Of a DNA stretch of 28,273 bases, positions 14,011-20,970 are shown piece by piece; positions within the stretch are counted from its first letter, which is position 1; every line of letters starts with the position of its first letter. This DNA is from Acidobacteriota bacterium (GTDB lineage: Bacteria; Acidobacteriota; Terriglobia; Terriglobales; Acidobacteriaceae): positions 1 to 28,273 of the forward strand of contig JAKBAG010000005.1 in the NCBI GenBank assembly GCA_021809235.1, written 5' to 3'. The notes beneath the pieces are model-generated. The model searched no databases, had not been told where the DNA came from, and saw only the letters and a program-made list of their open reading frames with translations. Position numbers and translations under genes: made by a program.

Positions 14011-16694
14011 TGCCAGACCAAGCTACAGACCCGGTTTTTCTGCTCGACACGATGTCCTTCATCTTTCGTGCATACCACGCCATGCAGCGGTCGCGCCCCA
14101 TGACGACGCGCAGCGGCCAGCCTACGGCAGCTGTCTATGTGTTTGTGAATATGCTGGAGCGGCTACGCCGGGATTTTGCGCCGGTGTATCTGGCTGCGGT
14201 TTTTGATCTCTCCGGGGAAGTGTTTCGCGATGCAACGGCGCGGCAGATCACAACACTGAAAAAATGGAGTGCAGCAGAAAAGACGTTTGTGGCGGTCGAT
14301 TATGCCGGATACAAGGCAAATCGGGCGGCCATGCCGGAGGATCTTGCAAGCCAGATTCCTTTGATTCGGCGTGCCATTGAAGCCATGCGCATCCCCGTGC
14401 TTGCCGTGGAAGGCTACGAGGCCGATGATGTCATCGGGACTATTGCCTGTCAGGCTGCGGCGCAGGGGCATCCGGTGCAAATCGTCTCGCCGGACAAGGA
14501 TATGATGCAGCTGGTCACCGAACAAATCTCCATTCTGAATCCGCAGAAGGAGAATCTTGTGCTGGATCCTGCCGGGGTGGAACAGGTGCTGGGTGTGCCG
14601 CCGCAGCGCGTGGTGGACGTGATGGCGCTTCGCGGAGATGCTATCGACAATGTTCCCGGCGCTCCCGGGATTGGTGACAAAGGATCGGTGGAGCTGATTC
14701 GGCAGTTTGGGTCGCTGGATACGCTTCTGGAGCGTGCCGAAGAAGTCTCTCGCAAGACGTGGCGGGAATCGCTGCTGGCCAATCGCGAGACTGTGTTGCT
14801 TTCGCGGGAGCTGGTCACCATTCACACTTCCGTTCCGATTGCATTGGATCTGGAGACCATGCGGCTGGGCGAACCAGACGAGGAGGCGCTGCGCTCGCTG
14901 TATACGGAACTTGAGTTTACCTCCATGCTGCGCGGGCTTGCTGCGTCGTCCACAACGGAGCAGGCAAGCATGCTCGTCGTGGAGGAGCCGGGTGCAACCG
15001 AAATGGAAGCCTTCGCCATGCAAGCCCAACAGGGCTTCGCTCTTGCCCTGGAGAGCAAGCTTCCCACCACTTCTCAGGAGGAGCAACCGGCATCGCTTCT
15101 GGATCTGGCGGAGAGTGCAGAGGCTTCTCAGAAACCGCTCCGCATCGGTGTGGCAACCGCGGAGGGTCCTGCGCTGACAATGCCGCTGACCGATCCACTG
15201 CGGGCATTGCTGGCCGACTCCGCCGTGCCCAAGCGAGTCCATGACTGGAAAGCGCTGCTTCATCGAATGGCGCAGGAGCAGATGAAGATTCAGGGTCAGG
15301 TGGAAGACACGATGTTGCTCTCCTGGCTTCTGAATCCCACGCATGCCACGCAGACGCTGGCAGATGTGGCGGCGCGGAACGGCGCACCCTCGGTTGCCAC
15401 GCCGGCAACGGCGGCGCGCGCTGTTGCCATGCTGCATCCGAAGCTCTTGGCGGAGGCCGAGGCGTTGCAGCTTTTGCCGGTCTATCGCCAGATTGATTTG
15501 CCCTTGACGCCTGTCCTGTTTGCGATGGAGCAGACCGGAATTCGCGTGGATCTGGCGGCGCTGGATCGCCTGTCAACGCGATTTGCCACGGAGATGCATA
15601 CTGCGGCAGAGAGAATCTTCTCCATCGCGGGCACTCGGTTCAACCTGAATTCACCCAAGCAGCTTGGAGATGTATTGTTTGTGCAGATGGGACTGCCAAA
15701 CCCATCGGCAAGGGGTAAGTCGAAGAGTGTCTCCACCGCACAGGACGTGCTGGAAGCTCTGGGCGAAGAGCATGAAATTGCTCGTCTGGTGCTCGAATAC
15801 CGGCATCTGTCCAAGCTCAAGTCCACCTACATCGATACGCTGCCTGCGTTGGTCGATGGCAACCATCGTGTGCATACCACCTTTCAGGCTGCGGCCACCG
15901 CAACCGGACGCCTGTCCTCGGTGAATCCGAATCTGCAGAATATTCCGATTCGTACGGAACTGGGCCGCGAGATCCGCGCAGCCTTCATTGCCTCACCCGG
16001 GAATCAATTGCTCTCGGCCGATTATTCGCAGATCGAGCTGCGGCTGATGGCGCACTTCAGCGAGGATCCACTGCTGCTCGACGCCTACCATTCCGGGCGG
16101 GATATCCATGCCCTCACGGCAAGCGAGGTCTTCGGCATTCCCATCGACCAGATGGACAAGACCATGCGCAATCGTGCCAAGGCCGTCAACTTCGGCATTG
16201 TGTATGGAATTTCTCCTTTCGGGTTGGCAGCGCAGCTCGGTGTTTCCCAGCAGGAGGCCCGACAATATATCGACACCTATTTTGAACGGTATCGCGGCGT
16301 GCGCGCCTTCATTGATCGAACCCTGGAGCAGGTGCGCAGCGAGGGGGTTGTGCGTACTCTGTTTGGTCGCATGCGACCGATTCCGGATATGACAAGCCGC
16401 AATCCTGCCCAGCGGGGTTTTGCGGAGCGTACCGCGATCAACACTCCGCTGCAGGGAACCGCTGCCGACCTGATCAAGCTGGCGATGATCGCGCTGGATC
16501 GTGCTCTGGCAGCGCGTGGACTGGCAGCGAGGCTCGTGCTTCAGGTGCATGATGAACTGCTGCTCGATGTGCCGGAGAGCGAAATAGCCGAGGTCGCTGC
16601 GCTGGTGAAAGAGTCGATGGAGTCGGTGGCGACGCTGCGCGTGCCGCTGGAGGCGGACGTGGCGATCGGCACGAACTGGCGGGATATGGATTGA
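14010..16694 (+). CDS. polA: DNA polymerase I
   Basis: PolA fills gaps during repair and removes RNA primers. The product is 894 aa. The 5'-3' exonuclease domain (about 1-300) has DTMSFIFRAYHA, GYEADDVIGT with Asp139 and Asp140, and GDAIDNVPGAPGIGDKG with Asp210. The middle 3'-5' exonuclease-like domain lacks the N-terminal DxE metal site; only a trace remains in VEDTMLLSWLL, so proofreading is probably absent. The polymerase domain is intact: ATGRLSSVNPNLQNIPIRTELGREIR, motif A DYSQIELRL (Asp671), O-helix RNRAKAVNFGIVYG (Arg720, Lys724, Tyr732) and motif C VHDELLLDV (Asp848). The start ATG lacks a Shine-Dalgarno but sits 8 nt after an extended -10. It lies convergent to mscL. Confidence 0.95.
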   Translation: MPDQATDPVFLLDTMSFIFRAYHAMQRSRPMTTRSGQPTAAVYVFVNMLERLRRDFAPVYLAAVFDLSGEVFRDATARQITTLKKWSAAEKTFVAVDYAGYKANRAAMPEDLASQIPLIRRAIEAMRIPVLAVEGYEADDVIGTIACQAAAQGHPVQIVSPDKDMMQLVTEQISILNPQKENLVLDPAGVEQVLGVPPQRVVDVMALRGDAIDNVPGAPGIGDKGSVELIRQFGSLDTLLERAEEVSRKTWRESLLANRETVLLSRELVTIHTSVPIALDLETMRLGEPDEEALRSLYTELEFTSMLRGLAASSTTEQASMLVVEEPGATEMEAFAMQAQQGFALALESKLPTTSQEEQPASLLDLAESAEASQKPLRIGVATAEGPALTMPLTDPLRALLADSAVPKRVHDWKALLHRMAQEQMKIQGQVEDTMLLSWLLNPTHATQTLADVAARNGAPSVATPATAARAVAMLHPKLLAEAEALQLLPVYRQIDLPLTPVLFAMEQTGIRVDLAALDRLSTRFATEMHTAAERIFSIAGTRFNLNSPKQLGDVLFVQMGLPNPSARGKSKSVSTAQDVLEALGEEHEIARLVLEYRHLSKLKSTYIDTLPALVDGNHRVHTTFQAAATATGRLSSVNPNLQNIPIRTELGREIRAAFIASPGNQLLSADYSQIELRLMAHFSEDPLLLDAYHSGRDIHALTASEVFGIPIDQMDKTMRNRAKAVNFGIVYGISPFGLAAQLGVSQQEARQYIDTYFERYRGVRAFIDRTLEQVRSEGVVRTLFGRMRPIPDMTSRNPAQRGFAERTAINTPLQGTAADLIKLAMIALDRALAARGLAARLVLQVHDELLLDVPESEIAEVAALVKESMESVATLRVPLEADVAIGTNWRDMD

Positions 16695-16724
16695 CGTCGG
16701 CTGCCCGCTGCTGACTCCGCATTA

Positions 16725-16755
16725 CGCAGAGGGAGAGACATTTGTTCTGTCTGCG
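16725..16755. terminator. candidate hairpin between convergent polA and mscL
   Basis: CGCAGA (16725-16730) can pair with TCTGCG (16750-16755), or AGACA (16736-16740) with TGTCT (16748-16752) around TTTGTTC. The two pairings overlap and neither has a clear U-run, so a terminator is only a possibility in this 64-nt convergent gap. Confidence 0.3.
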
Positions 16756-16758
16756 CGG

Positions 16759-17163
16759 TTACGCTACGGGCTGCGTGCAGTGGGAGCAGCGTCGCGCCTC
16801 CAGCGGAATGTCACTGAGGCACTCGGCGCACTTCTTTGTTGTGGGAGCGGCGGTGGCGGCTGCGGGTTTGAGCCTCGCCATCAGGCGGTTCATCGGGAGG
16901 ACCACGCCGAAGTAGATGACAGCCGCGACGATGAGAAAATTCGCAACCGCGTTGAGGAAGTTGCCGTAGCGAATGTGGCCGCCGTGCAGATTGAGGATGA
17001 GCGCGCCAAAGTCCGGCTTGCCGCCGACGGCTGCAATCAACGGCGTGAGCATGTCGTTGACGAGCGAGGTGACAATGCCGTTGAAGGCCGCGCCAAGAAT
17101 GACAGCCACGGCAAGATCCATCACGTTGCCGCGCAGAATGAAATCACGAAATCCCTTCAGCAT
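16759..17163 (-). CDS. mscL: large-conductance mechanosensitive channel MscL with C-terminal zinc ribbon
   Basis: MscL opens under membrane tension to release solutes during hypo-osmotic shock; it is a homopentamer in the inner membrane. The 134-aa product begins MLKGFRDFILRGNVMDLAVAVILGAAF, the conserved amphipathic helix plus TM1 pore helix, followed by LVNDMLTPLIAAVGG and a second membrane helix (NFLIVAAVIYFGVVLPMN, about 70-88). The tail differs from E. coli: after an Ala/Pro linker it carries KKCAECLSDIPLEARRCSHC, two CxxC pairs that look like a zinc ribbon. ATG 17163 is supported by GGGAGG spaced 6 nt. It is 59 nt downstream of the DUF1697 gene on the same strand and may have its own promoter. 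Confidence 0.93.
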   Translation of the reverse strand: MLKGFRDFILRGNVMDLAVAVILGAAFNGIVTSLVNDMLTPLIAAVGGKPDFGALILNLHGGHIRYGNFLNAVANFLIVAAVIYFGVVLPMNRLMARLKPAAATAAPTTKKCAECLSDIPLEARRCSHCTQPVA

Positions 17164-17222
17164 CGCTGCCTCCCAATTGCTTCCCTAGAATGTTAACCGC
17201 GAGAGATGACTCATTCTACGCA

Positions 17223-17756
17223 TTATGCGCGGCTCGCGTCGAGCGCGCGGGTCATCTCCGCCAGTTTGCGTACAGTGTTCAGGTTGCGCGCGGTTCCACG
17301 CTCTGCGGCGGGAATGCGCAGGCGTGATTCGCCGACGCCATCCGGATAATAGACAAAAATCTCACGGCCGCTGGCGAAGATATCTTCGTTCGTTTGGCCT
17401 TTCGAAGTGTGCGCAGCGTTGGCTTCGGCTGCGTGAGGCAAAAAGTAAATCAGCGTTCGTGATGGCTCACGATCAGCAAAAGGATTGCTGGCCAGGGCGT
17501 CGTCGAGCGCCGAGGCGGTGCGTAGCAGCACGACAACTGGTTTTCCAATCATTTCCGTGAGCTTCGCTTCCAGAGCGCGGGTGATTCTTCCCTCTGTCGC
17601 CGAGCCGCGGAAAACAACGTTGCCGCTGGCGAGATACGTTTTCACCTCGGTCAGACCAACGGCGCGACAGGAAGCGGCAAGCTCGGTCATCGGTAGTTTG
17701 CCTGTGCCGCCCACGTTCACCGCTCGCACCATTCCCACCCACGCACTTGCCGCCAT
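17223..17756 (-). CDS. DUF1697 family protein
   Basis: This is a member of the DUF1697 family, cytoplasmic proteins of unknown biochemical role. The 177-aa product, normal for the family, shows the typical opening VGMVRAVNVGGTGKLPM, followed by LTEVKTYLASGNVVFRG, VVVLLRTASALDDALASNPF, and the C-terminal ESRLRIPAAERGTARNLNTVRKLAEM. No catalytic motif is recognisable. ATG 17756 has AGGAG 5 nt upstream, and the gene starts only 9 nt after the ArsR stop, so it is the third gene of the SRPBCC-ArsR-DUF1697 operon. DUF1697, SRPBCC and ArsR genes are often neighbours in soil bacteria, which suggests a shared but unknown function. Confidence 0.88.
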   Translation of the reverse strand: MAASAWVGMVRAVNVGGTGKLPMTELAASCRAVGLTEVKTYLASGNVVFRGSATEGRITRALEAKLTEMIGKPVVVLLRTASALDDALASNPFADREPSRTLIYFLPHAAEANAAHTSKGQTNEDIFASGREIFVYYPDGVGESRLRIPAAERGTARNLNTVRKLAEMTRALDASRA

Positions 17757-17765
17757 GGTTCTCCT

Positions 17766-18104
17766 TCAACGCTTCGGTTTTTCCCGCAGGATTGTGCTCA
17801 GACCATCGAGCCGCGTCTCCCACAGATTACGCCTTTCGTCCAGCCACTGGCGCAGTGCGGACAGGCCGGCTGGGTCGACCATCACCAGCCGTACGCGGCC
17901 CTGCTTTTCCGTGCGCACCAGGCCGCTGCGTTCCAGCACCTGAACGTGTTGCACGGCAGCGGCCAGCGTGATCGAGAACGGGCGCGCAAGCTCAGAAACC
18001 GTTGCCGGTGACTGGCTCACGCGCTCCACCATCTGACGGCGGGTGCGGTCGGCAAGCGCCTGGAAAACGCTCTCGATCGCAGTGTCCTTGCGGTGTCTGC
18101 TCAT
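17766..18104 (-). CDS. ArsR family winged-helix transcriptional regulator
   Basis: The 112-aa product is a small DNA-binding regulator of the ArsR/SmtB type, expected to bind as a dimer to inverted half-sites near its own promoter. It shows VFQALADRTRRQMVERVSQSPATVSELARPFSITLAAAVQHVQVLERSGLV, the winged HTH, and then RTEKQGRVRLVMVDPAGL as the wing. No cysteine metal site is present, so it belongs with the non-metal ArsR regulators usually paired with SRPBCC proteins. The ATG overlaps the stop of the SRPBCC gene by 4 nt (ATGA) and has no Shine-Dalgarno, so it depends on coupled translation. The likely targets are the TTAAGYAT half-sites upstream of the operon. Confidence 0.9.
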   Translation of the reverse strand: MSRHRKDTAIESVFQALADRTRRQMVERVSQSPATVSELARPFSITLAAAVQHVQVLERSGLVRTEKQGRVRLVMVDPAGLSALRQWLDERRNLWETRLDGLSTILREKPKR

Positions 18105-18610
18105 GCGCGGCTGGCCGTCGCGTTCACTTCACGCGCCATTGCGTCAAGAATCTTTGTCCAGCCTTCGCGTCGATGCTCCGGGCCGTCTGAGTTTGCGAAA
18201 AACGCGCTCTGCTCGTGGAAGACGAGCCGCGTTCCGCCACCGGCCGTCTTCAGAAAAGCGAGGCTCGCCATTGAAGCCGAGATGCGATAGTCGCCGACGG
18301 CCATTGTGTAGGCCATGACGATGCGTTCGTTGTCCACGATGTCCATATAGACGGTTTCATTGGTCAGGTCCGCGCCGCGCATCGGGCTGGCAGGGTCGGT
18401 GCGCATGCGCATCCGCTCACGTCCTCCGACGGCGAAATCAAGGCTGTACTCGACCACATCCATGCCGTTGCGAAGGTCGTTGATAAACCACTGCCGCTTG
18501 CGTCCGGGCAAGGAAAACGCGGCAAAGACGTGCTCGACCGGCGTGTCGAACTCGCGCTCCAGCGTGAAGCTCGCGTGGGCGATTCCAGTTTCTTCAATCT
18601 GTTGGTTCAC
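18101..18610 (-). CDS. SRPBCC family protein (AHSA1-like)
   Basis: This is a START/Bet v1-like fold protein with a large hydrophobic cavity; members of the AHSA1-type group bind small hydrophobic ligands, but the ligand here is unknown. The 169-aa product shows FTLEREFDTPVEHVFAAFSLPGRKRQWF at the start, the central sheet region SLDFAVGGRERMRM, and the C-terminal GGGTRLVFHEQSAFFANSDGPEHRREGWTKILDAMA helix. The start is GTG 18610, with GGAGA 7 nt upstream. It is the first gene of the operon; in many genomes the ArsR gene comes first, so the order is reversed here. A good promoter lies about 40 nt upstream. Confidence 0.9.
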   Translation of the reverse strand: MNQQIEETGIAHASFTLEREFDTPVEHVFAAFSLPGRKRQWFINDLRNGMDVVEYSLDFAVGGRERMRMRTDPASPMRGADLTNETVYMDIVDNERIVMAYTMAVGDYRISASMASLAFLKTAGGGTRLVFHEQSAFFANSDGPEHRREGWTKILDAMAREVNATASRA

Positions 18611-18623
18611 GGTGATTCTCCAT

Positions 18624-18640
18624 ATGCTTCAGTTAAGCAT
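18624..18640. promoter_or_regulatory. candidate ArsR operator between promoter and SRPBCC start
   Basis: ATGCTT (18624-18629) and AAGCAT (18635-18640) are a perfect inverted repeat with a 5-bp spacer. Its right half extends to TTAAGCAT (18633-18640), and a related half-site, ATACTTAA, lies at 18681-18688 on the other side of the promoter. The position just after the -10 suits repression by the ArsR protein encoded in the operon. Confidence 0.45.
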
Positions 18641-18647
18641 GAACTTT

Positions 18648-18676
18648 ACTATCCTCTCGATCGACCAAATAGTCAA
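18648..18676 (-). promoter_or_regulatory. sigma70-type promoter of the SRPBCC-ArsR-DUF1697 operon
   Basis: On the minus strand TTGACT (18676-18671) and GATAGT (18653-18648) are separated by 17 bp in an AT-rich stretch. Predicted transcription starts about 30 nt upstream of the GTG. Confidence 0.6.
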
Positions 18677-18734
18677 GCGAATACTTAATTATTATTTTCT
18701 GAAGCCCTCCGCGCGCAGAAGAGGGTGGATGTCG

Positions 18735-19445
18735 TCAAAGATAGGTGTGCAGCATGCGCTCCCACGTGGGCCAGTCGTGGGAGTTCCACGAGTCCCAGAT
18801 ATAAAGCTGATGGGGAATGCCTTTGCTGGCGAGGATGCCGGCGAGTTGCTGGTTTGCGCCGAGGCACTGATCATCCCAGCCCGTGGCCAGAACATACTGA
18901 TTGCGCCGGAAGAGATCGAAGTGCCATGGGTCGTTCAGGTTTGGCAGGTATTGCGTGGGCGTGTGGAAGTAGACATCCTGGTCGTGATAGCCGTGCAGGA
19001 AGCTGGTCATGTCGAATGCGCCGGACATGGACAGCGCGCCGGTGAAGCGGTCCGGATGGCGCAGCGCGAAGTTTATTGCGTGGTATCCGCCGAAGCTGCA
19101 GCCGAGCGTGATGCGCTTCGGATTGGGATTTTTCAGCAGCATCAGCGGCACGACTTCTTCCATGACGTAACTCTCGTACTGCACATGGCGCGCGATGCGC
19201 CAGCGGGGTGGAACGGTTCGGTTGTACCAGCTCTCCATATCGATGGCATCGACGCAGTAAAGTTGCAAATGGCCCGCGTCGATCTTGCCCGCGAGCGAGC
19301 TGACGAGGCCGCGATCCTCGAATTCATAAAAACGTCCGCCGGAGGTGGGGAAGACGAGCACAGGCAATCCGCTGTGGCCAAAGACAAGCAGCTCCATCTC
19401 GCGACCCAGCCGGGAGGAAAACCATTTGTGGTACTCGCGTATCAT
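18735..19445 (-). CDS. esterase family protein, alpha/beta hydrolase (esterase D-like, PF00756 type)
   Basis: This is a predicted serine hydrolase of the esterase D/antigen 85-like group, 236 aa, without an obvious signal peptide. The nucleophile elbow is GCSFGGYHA (Ser within GxSxG), in the middle of the protein. The likely acid and base residues follow in LATGWDDQCLGANQQLA and DSWNSHDWPTWERML (His near the C-terminus). The opening IREYHKWFSSRLGREMELLVFGH is typical. I start at ATG 19445, because GGAGA (inside the codons of an ATG at 19460) is spaced 8 nt before it. The substrate is unknown; family members act on small esters. A second hydrolase of the same fold diverges from it. Confidence 0.85.
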   Translation of the reverse strand: MIREYHKWFSSRLGREMELLVFGHSGLPVLVFPTSGGRFYEFEDRGLVSSLAGKIDAGHLQLYCVDAIDMESWYNRTVPPRWRIARHVQYESYVMEEVVPLMLLKNPNPKRITLGCSFGGYHAINFALRHPDRFTGALSMSGAFDMTSFLHGYHDQDVYFHTPTQYLPNLNDPWHFDLFRRNQYVLATGWDDQCLGANQQLAGILASKGIPHQLYIWDSWNSHDWPTWERMLHTYL

Positions 19446-19558
19446 GAAGGGTGTCTCCATTTTTGGATACTGTATCAGCCAAGGCTATGCTGAGGTAGCA
19501 ATTTCCACGCACCAGAGCTGAAATTTGGAACACGCACCCGCGGAGGAATCCATTTTCT

Positions 19559-20437
19559 GTGACCTCACCGTCCACCAGGTCGGGCACCATCGGTATGCCG
19601 CGTCACCATGTCGGCCATGCCACACGGCATGCGTCTGCCCAGTGGGAGCTGACGTCAACGGGGCATCCGAGGCTTCATCTGCATCGTGATTTCCGCAGCA
19701 GCTATCTGCCGGATGCCCGAGACATTGTCGTCTATCTTCCTCCTGGCTACGAGGACCATCCGGAGCGTTTGTATCCGGTGTTGTATCTGCATGACGGGCA
19801 GAATCTCTTCGATCCGGCAACATCCTTTGTTGCCGGACGCACATGGCGCATTCAGGAATGCGCAGATGCTGCCATTGGTGCCGGACTGGTGGAGCCGCTC
19901 ATCATAGTGGGCATTGCCAACACGGGCGAACGCAGACTGGCGGAATATACGCCGGTTGCCGACTGGCGCATGGGTGGAGGCGAGGCAGCACGCTATGGCA
20001 TGCTGCTGACGAGCGAACTGATGCCATGGATTGGCGAACAGTATCGGGTAAGCCGGGAGCGGGAAAAGACCGGGATGGGCGGCTCATCCCTGGGTGGGCT
20101 TGTCACGCTGTATCTGGGGCTGCAATATGCCCATCTCTTTGGCATGCTGGCAATTCTCTCGCCCAGCGTGTGGTGGAGTCGGCGAAGCATTCTTTCCTAT
20201 GTGCATGAGCGTGCATCCCAGATTGCCGAGCGTCCGCGTATCTGGTTGGATGCCGGCGATCACGAGGGACGCATGACCTTGCGCGATGCCGAGTCGCTTG
20301 CTCGCCGGCTGCGCAGCGAAGGCTGGCAGGACGGCAATACCCTGCATTTTGAGCGAGTTGCAGGCGGTACCCACGATGAATCCAGCTGGTCCTTGCGGGT
20401 ACAGCCGCTGTTGCGATTTCTCTTTCCGCGACGTTAG
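19559..20437 (+). CDS. alpha/beta hydrolase, putative esterase (PF00756 type)
   Basis: This is a 292-aa predicted serine esterase. After an unconserved N-terminus of about 40 residues come the family blocks RDIVVYLPPGYEDHPERLYPVLYLHDGQNLFD, EPLIIVGIANTGERRLAEYTP, and the nucleophile elbow GMGGSSLGGLVTLYLG. Next are LSPSVWWSRRSIL, IWLDAGDHEG (acid residue), and the base in GGTHDESSW near the end. These match enterochelin-esterase-like hydrolases; no siderophore genes are nearby, so the substrate is open. The GTG at 19559 follows GGAGGA (19542-19547) at a long spacing of about 11 nt; ATG 19595 is an alternative start without a Shine-Dalgarno. It is divergent from the other esterase, and tRNA-Pro lies downstream. 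Confidence 0.83.
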   Translation: MTSPSTRSGTIGMPRHHVGHATRHASAQWELTSTGHPRLHLHRDFRSSYLPDARDIVVYLPPGYEDHPERLYPVLYLHDGQNLFDPATSFVAGRTWRIQECADAAIGAGLVEPLIIVGIANTGERRLAEYTPVADWRMGGGEAARYGMLLTSELMPWIGEQYRVSREREKTGMGGSSLGGLVTLYLGLQYAHLFGMLAILSPSVWWSRRSILSYVHERASQIAERPRIWLDAGDHEGRMTLRDAESLARRLRSEGWQDGNTLHFERVAGGTHDESSWSLRVQPLLRFLFPRR

Positions 20438-20488
20438 CCCGCGAGGTTTACGCCGACGAGGCGGTGCATTAGCCGCGGCAGATTTTTC

Positions 20489-20497
20489 TGTTACACT
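20489..20497 (+). promoter_or_regulatory. extended -10 upstream of tRNA-Pro
   Basis: TGTTACACT fits TGnTAnAnT, with TTAGCC 17 bp upstream as a poor -35. It lies about 70 nt before the mature tRNA 5' end and after the esterase stop. Confidence 0.4.
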
Positions 20498-20568
20498 CAA
20501 GAAAGTGCGCCGGAACACGGATTCGACCGGGTTTACCAGGATGGTCGATACGCTGAGCGCCAAGGGTA

Positions 20569-20645
20569 CGGGGAGTGGCTCAGCCTGGTAGAGCACCTGG
20601 TTCGGGACCAGGGGGTCGGAGGTTCGAATCCTCTCTCCCCGACCA
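20569..20645 (+). tRNA. tRNA-Pro (anticodon CGG), CCA encoded
   Basis: All parts of a standard 77-nt tRNA are visible. The acceptor stem is CGGGGAG (20569-20575) with CTCCCCG (20635-20641). The D stem is GCTC/GAGC, and the anticodon stem CCTGG/CCAGG encloses the loop TTCGGGA. The T arm is GGAGG-TTCGAAT-CCTCT, followed by discriminator A and CCA (20643-20645). The anticodon at 20603-20605 is CGG, reading CCG proline codons, with G at position 37 as expected for tRNA-Pro. It is a single gene, not in a tRNA array, between an esterase and a stress protein gene. Confidence 0.96.
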
Positions 20646-20970
20646 TTTTGAACGATCCTGACTGCCAAATTTCATTCCAGCCCTACTCCACATTGCCCAC
20701 GATGTCGCGGGAAAGTGGATCTAGTCTGCAGGGATTGCGCGAACACGGACTCCCGCAAGCATGGAGTCGTTCCAGGCCATTCTGCGACGGATGGCTGAAG
20801 CAGGCTTCCCACTTTTTCTCAGTCTTCAGATCCCGTTCAGACAGCCGAAATTCAAAATGATGCATCCATCTTGTGATTGATAATGGGCATGGATTGCTGC
20901 AGAGTCTGGCAGACGGCCTGTGTCGGCTGGCATGGATGCGAAGCGTGTATCCATAGAACGAGGAGTGTAC
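20646..20970 (+). promoter_or_regulatory. 325-nt gap: leader region of the universal stress protein gene
   Basis: No gene is supported here. The region holds a dyad GACTCC/GGAGTC (20748-20753 with 20763-20768) and a GATAAT-like hexamer in TTGATAATGG near 20877-20885. Four ATGGAT or ATCCAT half-sites lie at 20864-20869, 20889-20894, 20932-20937 and 20949-20954. The last two pair as a hairpin immediately before the AGGAG (20961-20965) of the downstream gene. They could be binding sites for a regulator or an RNA structure that hides the ribosome site. Confidence 0.35.

Noticed and set aside
19466..19476. GATAC-T-GTATC palindrome treated as a defined operator
   Set aside because: It is only 5 bp per arm, a single copy, and overlaps possible promoter sequence, so it is mentioned with the esterase pair but not called as a site.
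20084..20668. Minus-strand open frame of 194 codons whose start region reads across tRNA-Pro
   Set aside because: It runs antisense to tRNA-Pro and the esterase. The N-terminal peptide around GERIRTSDPLVPNQV is the translation of the tRNA complement, a known type of annotation artefact.
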